Assembly (NCBI GenBank): GCA_046347155.1
Contig: JAXMGT010000002.1
Coordinates: forward strand, 62,001 to 126,000
Origin: RPQJ01 sp046347155
Lineage (GTDB): Bacteria > Pseudomonadota > Gammaproteobacteria > Steroidobacterales > Steroidobacteraceae
Direction: 5' to 3'
Length of the DNA: 64,000 bases
Positions within the stretch are counted from its first letter, which is position 1. Every line of letters starts with the position of its first letter. Below the pieces are notes generated by a model that was not told the DNA's origin, ran no database searches, and worked only from the letters and a program-made list of their open reading frames with translations. Positions 33,636-42,697 of the stretch are shown here, piece after piece. A program made the translations under genes and the position numbers.

Positions 33636-34073
33636 ATGCGCATGAAGCCCGGGAGACCCGGTCATCTTAGCCCCGGATGGGTGTCCGGGTGCGCGTGCAC
33701 GCTCGGGCTGGCGGCGCTGGCCGCGTGCGCGGCGGATTCCACGGCCCCGCCGTCCGGGGGTGGTGGCCGCCCGGTGCCGATCGGGGTCGCCGCGGCGATC
33801 GAGCAGGCGCTGGCCGACGCGGAACGCCGCACCGGCCTGCCGCGCAGCCAGCTCCGGATCGAATCGGCCGAATCGGTGACCTGGCCGGACGGGTCGCTTG
33901 GCTGCCCGCAGCCCGGCATGGCCTACACGCAGGCACTGGTGCCCGGCTACCGGGTGAAGATCCTCGCCGCCGGGGCCGTGCTCGACTACCACGCCGGCCG
34001 CAGTGGCGCGCCGACGCTGTGCCCGGCCGGTCTCGCCCGGGACCCGCTGCCGGACGGCGACCCGACCCGCTGA
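33636..34073 (+). CDS. Small lipoprotein of unknown function
   Basis: 145 residues with a lipoprotein signal (GCACTLGLAALAAC; lipobox LAAC). After a Pro/Gly-rich linker comes a compact domain of about 100 residues: a helix (VAAAIEQALADAERRTGLP), then ESVTWPDGSLGCPQPGMAYTQ and VPGYRVKILAAGAVLDYHAG. That second segment recurs in many uncharacterised bacterial envelope proteins. AGGAGG lies 5 bp before the ATG. Two Cys in the domain (LGCPQ and TLCPAG) could form a disulfide. Function unknown. Confidence 0.75.
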   Translation: MRMKPGRPGHLSPGWVSGCACTLGLAALAACAADSTAPPSGGGGRPVPIGVAAAIEQALADAERRTGLPRSQLRIESAESVTWPDGSLGCPQPGMAYTQALVPGYRVKILAAGAVLDYHAGRSGAPTLCPAGLARDPLPDGDPTR

Positions 34074-34137
34074 CCGGCCGTCGAGCGGCCCGGCCCTCCG
34101 CGCCGGTTCCGCGCCCGCGCTTTCCACACCCGCAAAA

Positions 34138-34169
34138 GAAAGCGCCCCGGGGATTGCTCCCCGGGGCGC
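34138..34169 (-). terminator. Terminator of the subtilase gene
   Basis: A perfect 12-bp stem (GCGCCCCGGGGA and complement) with loop TTGC. On the minus strand it is followed by TTTCTTTT, about 30 bp past the subtilase stop. It may also stop readthrough from the convergent lipoprotein gene. Confidence 0.88.
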
Positions 34170-34197
34170 GAGTCGTATCGACCCTTGCGCTCGGCCC

Positions 34198-37100
34198 TTA
34201 CGGGTCGACGCGCACGATCGTCGGGCTCGGCATGCCCGCGGCACCGTCGTAGACGACGGAGCCGAGGTACCGGAGACCCGGCGTCAGGCCCGTGAACGAC
34301 AGGTCGATCGGACCGGTCGCCCCGAGCGTGGCCGTCGCCGGCGCCGTGACCGTCATGTTGCCCGCGTCGGCGCTGCCGAGCCGCCAGACGTAGGCGTTGA
34401 AGGTCGACGGGTTGCCGGTCGCGTAGCCGTCCACGACGAGGTAGTACGTGGCCGGCGTCGGGTCGACCAGGTTGACCTCCTCGGCCGACGTCGCACCGCC
34501 ACTCGAGCCGACCAGCGTCAGCGTCGTGTCCGGATTGACCCGGAAGATGCGCAGGTCGAGGTCCGTGCCCGCCGGCGACACGTCGGTGTCGAACAGCGAG
34601 AAGCGGGCGTAGGTCGTGCCCGCGGCGATGCCCACCGCGTAGACCTTCGAGGTGCCATCGGTCACGGTCTGGTTCGCCACGACGGCCGCCGGCACCAGGC
34701 CACGCGGCGTGGCGGTGAACGGACCGTCATAACCGAACTTGACCGAGTACGAACCGCCCACCTGTGCCGGCGCACTGAGCGCCACCGGGTTCACGACCAC
34801 CGGGATGCGGACCTTGTGGTACTTGTCCGACCAGGTGATGTAGCCGCCGGTGTACGCGTTCAGCGGCGCACTGTTGCGCGTGAACGTGATCGTCACCGTC
34901 TGCGTCGCACCCGGGTTCAGCGTGAACTGCGAGGGCGAGACGGAGACCGACAGGCCGCTGAGGCCCGTGACCGACACGTTGTAGGTGCTGCGCCGGCCGA
35001 CGTTCGTCAGCTTGCGCGTCACCGACTGCGAGCCGGCCAGGTGGCCGATCGAGATCGACGGGCTGTTGAAGTCGCTCGGGTTGAGCACCGGGATGCCCGA
35101 ATCCGTGCAGAACGAGGTCGGCAGCTGCGTACCGCAGAGGAAGCCGAGCCAGTCGTTCCAGCTGGAGTCGAACACCAGGCCGGGGTCGTTCGCGGCGTTC
35201 GGCGACACGTGGCCGGCGCCGGCGCTGAAGATCACCGACGGGTCGGTGGCCGCGCCGTCCTTGACGTCCGTCGCCGTGGTCATCAGTGCCGACTTGATCA
35301 TCATCGGCGACCAGCGAGGATGCAGGCCCTTGATCACCGCGGCGAGGCCGGCGATGTGCGGGGCCGCCATCGACGTGCCGCTCAGCAGGTTGAAGTTCAG
35401 CCCGCCGACCGCCGGCGAGAACGCCGCCAGGATGTCCTGGCCCGGCGCGATGATGTCCGGCTTGAGCAGGTCGCCCGCACTGGCCAGCGACGGCCCGCGC
35501 GAGGAGAAGGAAGCCGTGTACGGCGCCGGCGTCGAGTAGTCGAACGTCGCCTTGTTGATCGTCGCCGAGCCGCCGGTCGCGGCATAGGCGTGGACCGCGT
35601 CGTAGTCCGTGACCTGCAGGTGCACGGTCGGCACCGAGTGGAAGTCGGCGTTCAGCGAGTTGTTGCTGACGTTGAGCAGGATCATGCCCACGCCACCCGC
35701 CTCGGCGACCGCCAGGCTCTTGTCGACGCGGGCGTTCGTGCCACGGTCGCAGACGACGATCTTGCCGGCGACCTTCGCCGCATCGAGCGCCGGCGTGCCA
35801 CCGTTGGTCCCGGTGGAGTAGCACTTGCGCGCGGCCTCCGGGTCGGCACCCTCGGCGACCGCATCGGTCGCGCTGATCGTCGCGGCCGTCACGGCGGCGG
35901 GCGCGAGACCCACGCCCGTGTACGTCGTGCCGCCGAGGTTTGCGGTGCCGGTCACGCTGCGATTGTGCGTACCGGCCGCCACCGTCGTGATCCACGGGCT
36001 CGCGTGCGCGACCGTGCTCACGGTCGGACCGCTGTTGCCGGCCGAGGCCGAGACGAACACGCCGGCGTCGGCCGCGTACAGGAACGCGATCTCGACCGGG
36101 TCACGGAAGCTCGTGAGCGAGCCACTGACCGAGTAGTTGATGACGTCGACGCCGTCGGCGACGGCCTGGTCGATCGCCGCGACGAGGTCCGACGTGAAGC
36201 CGTTCGCCGTCGAGGCGTCCTCGGCCGACCACAGCGCCTTGTACGCCGCGATCCGGGCGCCCGGCGCCATGCCGCTCACCTTGCCGAACACGGCCGCAGG
36301 ACCGGTGACCTGGACCTTGTAGTTGCCGGCCGCGGTGGCCGCGGTGTGCGTGCCGTGGCCGTCGTAGTCGCGCGGGGAGTTGTACTCCCACGGGCGCTGC
36401 GCCTCGATGCCCGCATCGCCGCCCCACGCCTCGTTGAAGTAGCGGGCGCCGATGATCTTGCCGTTGCAGGCGGTGTTGCCCGTGAACTCCTCGCCATCCT
36501 CGCAGATGCCGCTCCAGTCCTCGAGCGTGTTGCCGCCCCGGTATTCACCGCCACGGTGGTGGAAGTGCTTGCCGCCGCGACCGCGCGGGTGGTTGTCGAC
36601 GTTCGCGAAGCTCGGGTTCTCCGGCGTGATGCCGGAGTCGATCACGCCGACGACGACGTTGTTGCCGGCCGAACGCGGCCCGCCCGACAGCACCCAGATG
36701 CTGTTCGGGCCGTAGAGCCCGAGGAAGTACGGCGTGGACGAGGTGTCCACCGTGCGCAGCTCGTCCTTCATGACGGACAGCACGCCCGGCATCGAGGCGA
36801 GCTTCTGCGCCTGCGCCTCGGTGAGTTCCGCCGCGAAGCCGTTGAAGGCCAGGTCGTAGTTGTAGACCGTGCGACCGCCGACCTTGGCGACCGCCGCGTC
36901 CTGGCGGCTGCGCAGGTAGTCGCGGTAGGCGACCGTCGAGGCGCTCGTCAGGTCGATCTTGCTGCCCGGGGCCGGGCGCGTCGCCGCGTAGCCCTTGATG
37001 CGGCCGTTGTAGGAGGCGACCGGCTCACCGGCCATCCGGACGATGTAGATCCCGTTCGGCTTGACCGGCTGTGCGGCCTTCGCGCTCGATCGGGCGGCGA

Positions 37101-37221
37101 CCGGGCTTGCGCCCTTCGCACCGCGGGTCGCGGCGCTCAGCTCCGCGGTGGGCACCGACAACGCCGCGCCGACCGCGATCGCGGTCGTCGCCAGCATCGT
37201 CAGCAAAGGCTTCTTGTCCAT
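34198..37221 (-). CDS. Secreted S8 subtilisin-like serine protease (multidomain)
   Basis: 1,007 residues: signal peptide (about 1-31), I9-type propeptide (about 57-160), then the catalytic domain with Asp195 (VIDSG), His289 (DGHGTHT), oxyanion Asn396 (SAGNSG) and Ser617 (SGTSMAAPH). A PA domain is inserted at about 430-560 (AEAGGVGMILLN), as in cucumisin/Vpr-type subtilases. C-terminal parts: an Fn3-like domain (SVTRKLTNVGRRSTYNVSV), a segment with DTDVSPAGTDLDLRIFRVN resembling a pre-peptidase C-terminal domain, and a short terminal beta domain. GGAGG precedes the ATG. It should be a secreted degradative protease; its 5' leader carries a riboswitch-like fold. Confidence 0.93.
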   Translation of the reverse strand: MDKKPLLTMLATTAIAVGAALSVPTAELSAATRGAKGASPVAARSSAKAAQPVKPNGIYIVRMAGEPVASYNGRIKGYAATRPAPGSKIDLTSASTVAYRDYLRSRQDAAVAKVGGRTVYNYDLAFNGFAAELTEAQAQKLASMPGVLSVMKDELRTVDTSSTPYFLGLYGPNSIWVLSGGPRSAGNNVVVGVIDSGITPENPSFANVDNHPRGRGGKHFHHRGGEYRGGNTLEDWSGICEDGEEFTGNTACNGKIIGARYFNEAWGGDAGIEAQRPWEYNSPRDYDGHGTHTAATAAGNYKVQVTGPAAVFGKVSGMAPGARIAAYKALWSAEDASTANGFTSDLVAAIDQAVADGVDVINYSVSGSLTSFRDPVEIAFLYAADAGVFVSASAGNSGPTVSTVAHASPWITTVAAGTHNRSVTGTANLGGTTYTGVGLAPAAVTAATISATDAVAEGADPEAARKCYSTGTNGGTPALDAAKVAGKIVVCDRGTNARVDKSLAVAEAGGVGMILLNVSNNSLNADFHSVPTVHLQVTDYDAVHAYAATGGSATINKATFDYSTPAPYTASFSSRGPSLASAGDLLKPDIIAPGQDILAAFSPAVGGLNFNLLSGTSMAAPHIAGLAAVIKGLHPRWSPMMIKSALMTTATDVKDGAATDPSVIFSAGAGHVSPNAANDPGLVFDSSWNDWLGFLCGTQLPTSFCTDSGIPVLNPSDFNSPSISIGHLAGSQSVTRKLTNVGRRSTYNVSVTGLSGLSVSVSPSQFTLNPGATQTVTITFTRNSAPLNAYTGGYITWSDKYHKVRIPVVVNPVALSAPAQVGGSYSVKFGYDGPFTATPRGLVPAAVVANQTVTDGTSKVYAVGIAAGTTYARFSLFDTDVSPAGTDLDLRIFRVNPDTTLTLVGSSGGATSAEEVNLVDPTPATYYLVVDGYATGNPSTFNAYVWRLGSADAGNMTVTAPATATLGATGPIDLSFTGLTPGLRYLGSVVYDGAAGMPSPTIVRVDP

Positions 37222-37330
37222 GTCGGCCTCCGGCTTTGATTCGTGCTTCGTTATTGACGGTTGGCAGCCGCCGTCGGGACCACGGCCGATACCCGCGCGA
37301 GCGGGTGTCGGTAGTGCTTCCGTACGACTG

Positions 37331-37367
37331 AAGAAAAACCCGATGCCATCCGTACTGGACGGATGGC
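37331..37367 (-). terminator. Possible intrinsic terminator in the subtilase leader
   Basis: A perfect 9-bp stem (GCCATCCGT / ACGGATGGC) with a 5-nt loop, then six bases and TTTTTCTT on the minus strand. It lies between the riboswitch-like element and the coding region, where an expression platform would be. The offset T tract makes it weaker than a standard terminator. Confidence 0.55.
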
Positions 37368-37383
37368 TGACCCTGGCTCCCTC

Positions 37384-37462
37384 AGGCAACCCAGCCCTCT
37401 TGATGTCTAGTCGTTCAAGAGCTGTGGCTTTGCGGCCCCGCCTCGCGGCGAGTGTGCCCGTA
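37384..37462 (-). ncRNA. Cyclic-di-GMP-I (GEMM)-like riboswitch upstream of the subtilase
   Basis: The minus strand shows, in order, the elements of the GEMM aptamer. GGGCA (37455-37459) opens the lower stem. A hairpin CGCC-GCGA-GGCG has a GNRA tetraloop, as in P1b. Then comes the hallmark CGCAAAGCC (37426-37434), a P2 stem CTCTTGA/TCAAGAG (37397-37421) and the closing GGCTGGGTTGCC (3' part 37385-37392), whose TGCC(T) pairs with GGGCA. A tetraloop receptor in P2 is not evident, which lowers certainty. It lies about 165 nt before the protease ATG and is followed by a terminator-like hairpin. The whole 37222-37542 gap holds no gene. Confidence 0.62.
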
Positions 37463-37542
37463 ACGCCTGCCGTGCCGCGCACCGTACGACGGCAAGGGGC
37501 GCGATTGCAAGGTCAGGCTGGGGAGGGGCGGGGGGGACGCCG

Positions 37543-38472
37543 TCACCCCCCCGGGGGGGGCAGCCAGTCGCGCGGACGCAGGTAGTCCGCGTACAGCCTC
37601 GCTTCCGGGCTGCCCGGCGCCGGGCGGTAGTCGTATTCCCAGCGGACCAGCGGGGGCAGCGACATCAGGATCGACTCGGTCCGGCCGCCGCTCTGCAGGC
37701 CGAACAGCGTCCCGCGGTCGTAGACGAGGTTGAATTCGACATAACGTCCCCGTCGGTAGAGCTGGAACTGCCGCTCCCGTTCCCCGTAGGGCGTGTCCCG
37801 GCGCCGTTCGACGATCGGCAGGTAGCCCGGGACGTAGTGCTCGCCGACGCTCCGCATGAAGGCGAAGCTGCGCTCGGCACCCCACTCGTGCAGGTCGTCG
37901 AAGAAGAGGCCGCCCACGCCGCGGGTCTCGCCGCGGTGCTTCAGGAAGAAGTAGCGGTCGCACCAGTCCTTGTACTTCGGGTAGACGTCCGGGCCGTACG
38001 GCTCACAGGCGGCGCGCGCCGTCCGGTGCCAGTGCACCACGTCCTCGTCGAACGGGTAGTAGGGCGTGAGGTCGAATCCGCCGCCGAACCACCACGCGGC
38101 CGGTTCGCCGTCGCGCATCGCGACGAAGTACCGGACGTTCGCGTGCGAGGTCGGCACGTACGGGTTGCGCGGGTGGATCACGAGCGAAACGCCGGTCGCC
38201 TCGAAGCTCGCACCCGCGAGTTCCGGCCGCTGGGCCGTCGCCGAACCGGGCAACCGGTCGCCGGTCACGTGGGAGAAGTTGATCCCGGCCTGCTCGAACA
38301 CCGCGCCGTCGCGCAGTACCCGGCTCTCGCCGCCGCCCCCCTCGGGTCGCTGCCACGCATCGCGGCGGAAACGGCCCGAGCCGTCGGCCCGCTCGAGCGC
38401 CCCCGTGATCGAGTCGTGCAGCCCGCGCAGGAAATCGATGACGTCGGCGGTCGAAGGTGCGCTCGCGCCCAT
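37543..38472 (-). CDS. hemF: Oxygen-dependent coproporphyrinogen-III oxidase
   Basis: 309 residues; oxidative decarboxylation of coproporphyrinogen III to protoporphyrinogen IX using O2. Family blocks: GVSLVIHPRNPYVPTSHANVRYF, WWFGGGFDLTPYYPFDEDV, GGLFFDDL and YVEFNLVYDRGTLFGLQSGGRTESILMSLPP. It is the last gene of the LysM-dprA-smg-topA-hemF series. The 3' end runs into a C7-G8 tract that encodes the final Pro-Gly residues. Confidence 0.96.
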   Translation of the reverse strand: MGASAPSTADVIDFLRGLHDSITGALERADGSGRFRRDAWQRPEGGGGESRVLRDGAVFEQAGINFSHVTGDRLPGSATAQRPELAGASFEATGVSLVIHPRNPYVPTSHANVRYFVAMRDGEPAAWWFGGGFDLTPYYPFDEDVVHWHRTARAACEPYGPDVYPKYKDWCDRYFFLKHRGETRGVGGLFFDDLHEWGAERSFAFMRSVGEHYVPGYLPIVERRRDTPYGERERQFQLYRRGRYVEFNLVYDRGTLFGLQSGGRTESILMSLPPLVRWEYDYRPAPGSPEARLYADYLRPRDWLPPPGG

Positions 38473-38488
38473 GCGGGTCCCCGTCCGG

Positions 38489-40939
38489 TCAGGATCCGGC
38501 CTTCTTCTTCGAGGCGGCCTTCTTCTTCGGTGCCGCCTTCGCCTTCGCCACGGCCTTCTTCCGGGCCGTCGTCTTCGGCACCCCGGCCGCGTCGGCGGGC
38601 GCCTCCGCGGCCGCGGCCTTCGGCGCGGCCTTGCGGCCCCAGCGGCCCTTGCGCTCCGGCGCGGCCGCGAGGATGGCCTGGCATTCCTCGAGCGAGAGCG
38701 ACTTCGGGTCGCGGTCCTTCGGGATCTTCCCGTTCTTCTTCCCGTCGGTGATGTAGGGGCCGTAGCGTCCGTTCAGCACCTGCACGCCGGCTTCGGGGAA
38801 GTCGCGGATCCTGCGGTTCGCCTCGTATTCCTGCTTTTCGTGCACCAGCTGCATCGCACGCTCGAGCGTGACCGTGTACGGGTCGTCCTCCTTCTTGAGC
38901 GACACGTACTTCTTCGTGCCGTACTGCACGTACGGGCCGAAGCGGCCGACCGCGACCTTGATCGGCGACCCGTCCGGCATCGCGCCGAGCGTGCGCGGCA
39001 GCTGGAACAGCTCGAGCGCCTGCTCGAGCGTGAGGTCGTCCATCTGCTGCCCGGGGCGCAGGCTCGCGAACTTCGGCTTCTCCACGTCCTCGCGCGTACC
39101 GATCTGCGCGAACGCGCCGTAGCGGCCGTAACGGACGCTGACCGGCCGGCCGGACACCGGGTCCGTGCCGAGGTCGCGCGCCATTGCCACGTCCGAGCGC
39201 GTCACGTTCTGCTCGACGTCGTCGATCTGCTTCTTCAGGCCACCCCAGAACCGGTCGAGCACGCCGACCCAGTCCTGTTCGCCGCGCGAGATGCCGTCGA
39301 GCTCGTCCTCCATCGATGCGGTGAACCCGAAGTCGACGTAGTGCTCGAAATTGCCGGTCAGGAACCGGTTGACGATCTTGCCGAGGTCCGTCGGCACGAA
39401 CCGGCGGTTCACGAGTTCGCAGTACTTCTTGTAGAGCAGCGTCTGGATGATGCTCGCGTACGTCGATGGACGGCCGATCCCGTACTCCTCGAGCGCCTTG
39501 ACGAGGCTCGCCTCGGAATAGCGGGGCGGCGGCTCCGTGAAGTGCTGCTCCGGCCGGATGCCCTCGAGCGCGACCCGGTCGCCCTGCGCGAGCGGCGGCA
39601 GGCGCCGGTCGTCCTCGTCGTCGAGCGTCACGTCGTCGAAGCTCTCGCGGTAGACCGCCAGGAACCCCGGCGTGACGAGCGTCGAGCCGTTGGCGCGGAA
39701 CGCGTTGCCCGCACCGGCCGCGAGGTCCACGGCCACCGTGTCGAACACCGCGGCCTCCATCTGGCTCGCCACCGCGCGGCGCCAGATCAGCGTGTAGAGC
39801 TTGTGCTGGTCCGGGTCGAGCCGGCCCGCGAGCTGCTCGGGCGTGCGGGACGCCGCGGTCGGGCGGATCGCCTCGTGTGCTTCCTGCGCGTTCTTCGACT
39901 TCGTCCGGTACATGCGCGGCGCGTCCGGCAGCGCCTCGGCACCGTACAGCCGGCCGATGACGCCCCGGATCTCGCGCACGGCCTCGGCCGCGAGGCTGAC
40001 CGAATCGGTGCGCATGTAGGTGATGAGGCCCACCGGGCCCTCGCCGAAGTCGACGCCCTCGTAGAGCCGCTGCGCCGTGCGCATCGTGCGCTGCGCGCCG
40101 AAGCCGAGCTTGCGCGAGGCTTCCTGCTGCAGCGTCGAGGTCGTGAACGGCGGAGACGGGTTGCGCTTGCGCTGCTTCTTCTCGACCGCGGCGACCGTGA
40201 GCGTGCCGCCGGACGCGGCCTCGAGCGCGCGGCGCACGTCGGACGCCTGCGCCTCGCTCGTGATCGTGAACTGCTCGACCTTGCGGCCGCCGAACTCGAC
40301 GAGCCGGGCCGCGAAGCGCTGGCCCGCCTTGTCCGCGTCGGCGTCCACGGTCCAGTACTCGCGCGGCTTGAACGCGGCGATCTCGGCCTCGCGCTCGCAG
40401 ATCATCCGGAGCGCCGGGCTCTGCACCCGGCCGGCCGAGGCGCCCGAGAGCCCCGCTTTCTTCCAAAGCAGCGGCGAGATGTTGAAGCCGACCAGGAAAT
40501 CCAACGCCCGCCTCGCGAGGTACGCCTTCACGAGCTCCTCGGCGATCTCCCGCGGCTGGTTGATCGCCTCCTGCACCGCGCCCTGCGTGATCTCGTAGAA
40601 CACGCTGCGGTGCACGGCCTTCCCGTCGAGCACGCCGGCGTCCTTCAGCAGCTCGTTCAGGTGCCAGGAAATCGCCTCGCCCTCGCGGTCGGGGTCGGTC
40701 GACAGGTACAGCGCGTCGGCCTTCTTGACGGCGCGCGCGATCGCATCCACGTGCTTCCTGTTCTTGTCGATCAGTTCCCAGCGCATCGCGAAGCGGCGCG
40801 ACGGGTCGACGGCGCCTTCCTTCGGCACGAGGTCGCGCACGTGGCCATAGGAAGCCATCACCTCGAAGTCCTTGCCGAGGTACTTCTTGATGGTCTTCGC
40901 CTTCGCGGGCGACTCGACGATGACGAGATTCCTGCTCAT
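38489..40939 (-). CDS. topA: DNA topoisomerase I
   Basis: An 816-residue type IA topoisomerase that relaxes negative supercoils. The Toprim domain opens with LVIVESPAKAKTIKKYLG and has DPDREGEAI. The active Tyr is in GIGRPSTYASII. The C-terminus has no Cys4 zinc fingers. Instead it has Toprim C-terminal repeats (GRYGAFAQIG, GRFGPYVQYGTKKY, GRYGPYITDGKKNG), then a Lys/Ala-rich tail (residues about 770-816) that probably binds DNA or RNA polymerase. This is the form of betaproteobacteria and xanthomonads rather than E. coli. Confidence 0.97.
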   Translation of the reverse strand: MSRNLVIVESPAKAKTIKKYLGKDFEVMASYGHVRDLVPKEGAVDPSRRFAMRWELIDKNRKHVDAIARAVKKADALYLSTDPDREGEAISWHLNELLKDAGVLDGKAVHRSVFYEITQGAVQEAINQPREIAEELVKAYLARRALDFLVGFNISPLLWKKAGLSGASAGRVQSPALRMICEREAEIAAFKPREYWTVDADADKAGQRFAARLVEFGGRKVEQFTITSEAQASDVRRALEAASGGTLTVAAVEKKQRKRNPSPPFTTSTLQQEASRKLGFGAQRTMRTAQRLYEGVDFGEGPVGLITYMRTDSVSLAAEAVREIRGVIGRLYGAEALPDAPRMYRTKSKNAQEAHEAIRPTAASRTPEQLAGRLDPDQHKLYTLIWRRAVASQMEAAVFDTVAVDLAAGAGNAFRANGSTLVTPGFLAVYRESFDDVTLDDEDDRRLPPLAQGDRVALEGIRPEQHFTEPPPRYSEASLVKALEEYGIGRPSTYASIIQTLLYKKYCELVNRRFVPTDLGKIVNRFLTGNFEHYVDFGFTASMEDELDGISRGEQDWVGVLDRFWGGLKKQIDDVEQNVTRSDVAMARDLGTDPVSGRPVSVRYGRYGAFAQIGTREDVEKPKFASLRPGQQMDDLTLEQALELFQLPRTLGAMPDGSPIKVAVGRFGPYVQYGTKKYVSLKKEDDPYTVTLERAMQLVHEKQEYEANRRIRDFPEAGVQVLNGRYGPYITDGKKNGKIPKDRDPKSLSLEECQAILAAAPERKGRWGRKAAPKAAAAEAPADAAGVPKTTARKKAVAKAKAAPKKKAASKKKAGS

Positions 40940-41024
40940 TCCCTACCGGCCGGATTCGCCGGCCCCATAGACGATCATGCCGCGGCGGTCCGCGGCATCG
41001 ATTTCGTTCCGCACCCGGGCGGCC

Positions 41025-41504
41025 TCAGTGGACCGCCCCGGAGTGCTCCTCGAACACGAGGTCCTCCATGCGCGAGTAGGCCGATTCCTGGCCCGGCTGC
41101 GCGAAGAGCACCATCAGCACGACCCACTTCAGGCGCTCGATGTCGATCTCGTCGCCGTCGAGCGCCATCAGCTTCTCGATGACGAGCTCGCGCTGCGTCG
41201 GCGAGAGGATCCCGACCTGCTCGAGGTGCACCAGGAAACCCCGGCAATCGGTGTCGAGGCGCGCCTGCTCGAGCGCGTCGAACACCCGGATCGCCCGCGC
41301 CGTGGGCGCCGGGCCGGTGCGCGTCGGGTCCGCGGCGAGGTCCTCGAGCCAGCAGAGCGCGCGTTCGACCTCCCCGGAACCGAAACCGGCCTGCTCGAGC
41401 TCGCGCGTGAGCGTCGCACGGTCCGGCTCCTCGCCCTCATCCAGCTCGCCGTCGAAGTAGTTCTCGAACAGGTAGATGAGGATGTCGAGGACGCCTTCCT
41501 TCAT
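41025..41504 (-). CDS. smg: Smg family protein (DUF494)
   Basis: A 159-residue acidic helical protein starting MKEGVLDILIYLFENYFDG, the conserved Smg N-terminus, with DCRGFLVHLEQVGIL and LSPTQRELVIEKLMAL later. It always sits beside dprA and topA or def/fmt in gammaproteobacteria; its function is unknown. Its ATG overlaps the dprA stop by 4 bp. Confidence 0.92.
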   Translation of the reverse strand: MKEGVLDILIYLFENYFDGELDEGEEPDRATLTRELEQAGFGSGEVERALCWLEDLAADPTRTGPAPTARAIRVFDALEQARLDTDCRGFLVHLEQVGILSPTQRELVIEKLMALDGDEIDIERLKWVVLMVLFAQPGQESAYSRMEDLVFEEHSGAVH

Positions 41505-42625
41505 TCCTTTTTCCCCGGCACGCGCCGGCAGTAGAGCCCGCCGGGCTGCTGTGCGATCCGCCCCTCGAGTTCGAGGATGAGCAGCATCGAAGCGACTGCG
41601 CCCGCATCGAAGCCGGTCCGCGCGACGAGTGCGTCGACGCCGGCCGGTTCGAAGCCGAGCGCATCTAACAGGATTTCGTACTCGTTGTCCAACGCCCGGC
41701 CGGAATCCGCTTGCGCCTCAGTCGCTTCCGCGACGGTCGGGCGATCGAGAGTGCCGAGCAGCGCACCGAGCTCGGCGAACACGTCGTCCGCCGTCTCGAC
41801 GAGCTTCGCGCCCTGTCGGATCAGCCGGTGGCAGCCGCGCGCCATCGGGTTGTGGATCGAACCCGGAATCGCGAAGACCTCGCGGCCCTGCTCGGCCGCG
41901 AGCCGTGCCGTGATCAGAGAGCCGCTGCCGATCGCGGCCTCGACCACGAGCGTGCCGACCGAGAGCCCGCTGATCAGGCGGTTGCGCCGCGGGAAGTGCT
42001 GCTTCAGCGGCGGCGTCCCCGTCGGCAGTTCGGAGACGAGCGCGCCGCGTGCGGCGATCTCCTCCGCGAGCCCCTTGTGCTCGGCCGGATAGATCCGGTC
42101 GAGCCCGCACCCGAGCACCGCGATCGTGCGGCCGTCGGCCGCGAGCGCGCCGCGGTGCGCGGCCGCGTCGATCCCGAGCGCGAGCCCGCTCGTGATCGCG
42201 AGGCCCGCGGCGGCGAGGTGCCGCGAGAACTGCGCCGCCGTGTCGCGACCGAGTGCCGTCGGGTTGCGGCTGCCGACCACCGCGAGCTGCGGCAGCGAGA
42301 GCGCGTCGGCGTCGCCGTCGACGAACAGCACGAGCGGCGGGTCCGGGATGCCGGCGAGCAGCGCGGGATAACCGGGCGAGCCCCAGGTCACGAGCTGCCG
42401 GCCGCTTCCGGAGAGCCAGCGCTCGTCGGCCGCGAGCCCCTCGCGGTCCGGCCGGCGCAGCGCCGCGATGGCCGACGGCGGCACGCCGAGTGCGGCGAGC
42501 GTCGTACCCGAGGCCCCCGCCAGCCCGGCCACGGACTCGGGTGCCTCGCCCGGCAGCGCGTGCAGGTGGCCGGCGTGCAGGCCGGGCGCCCGCGCGAGCA
42601 CGAGCCAGGGGATCGGGTCCGCCAT
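41501..42625 (-). CDS. dprA: DNA-processing protein DprA
   Basis: 374 residues; loads RecA on incoming single-stranded DNA during transformation. The extended Rossmann domain is evident in VVGSRNPTALG, ITSGLALGIDAAAHRGAL, AVLGCGLDRIYPAEHKGLA and RNRLISGLSVGTLVVEA. An N-terminal SAM-like region (residues 1-80) and a C-terminal winged helix (about 310-370, DALVARTGFDAGAVASMLLILELEGRI) complete it. No other competence genes are in the window. Confidence 0.95.
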   Translation of the reverse strand: MADPIPWLVLARAPGLHAGHLHALPGEAPESVAGLAGASGTTLAALGVPPSAIAALRRPDREGLAADERWLSGSGRQLVTWGSPGYPALLAGIPDPPLVLFVDGDADALSLPQLAVVGSRNPTALGRDTAAQFSRHLAAAGLAITSGLALGIDAAAHRGALAADGRTIAVLGCGLDRIYPAEHKGLAEEIAARGALVSELPTGTPPLKQHFPRRNRLISGLSVGTLVVEAAIGSGSLITARLAAEQGREVFAIPGSIHNPMARGCHRLIRQGAKLVETADDVFAELGALLGTLDRPTVAEATEAQADSGRALDNEYEILLDALGFEPAGVDALVARTGFDAGAVASMLLILELEGRIAQQPGGLYCRRVPGKKE

Positions 42626-42697
42626 ATGGACGAAGAGCCTACCGGGATCTCGCCCGGCAGGCTCCTCGAGTATCTGCCGCGAAAGCGCTCGAGCGCG

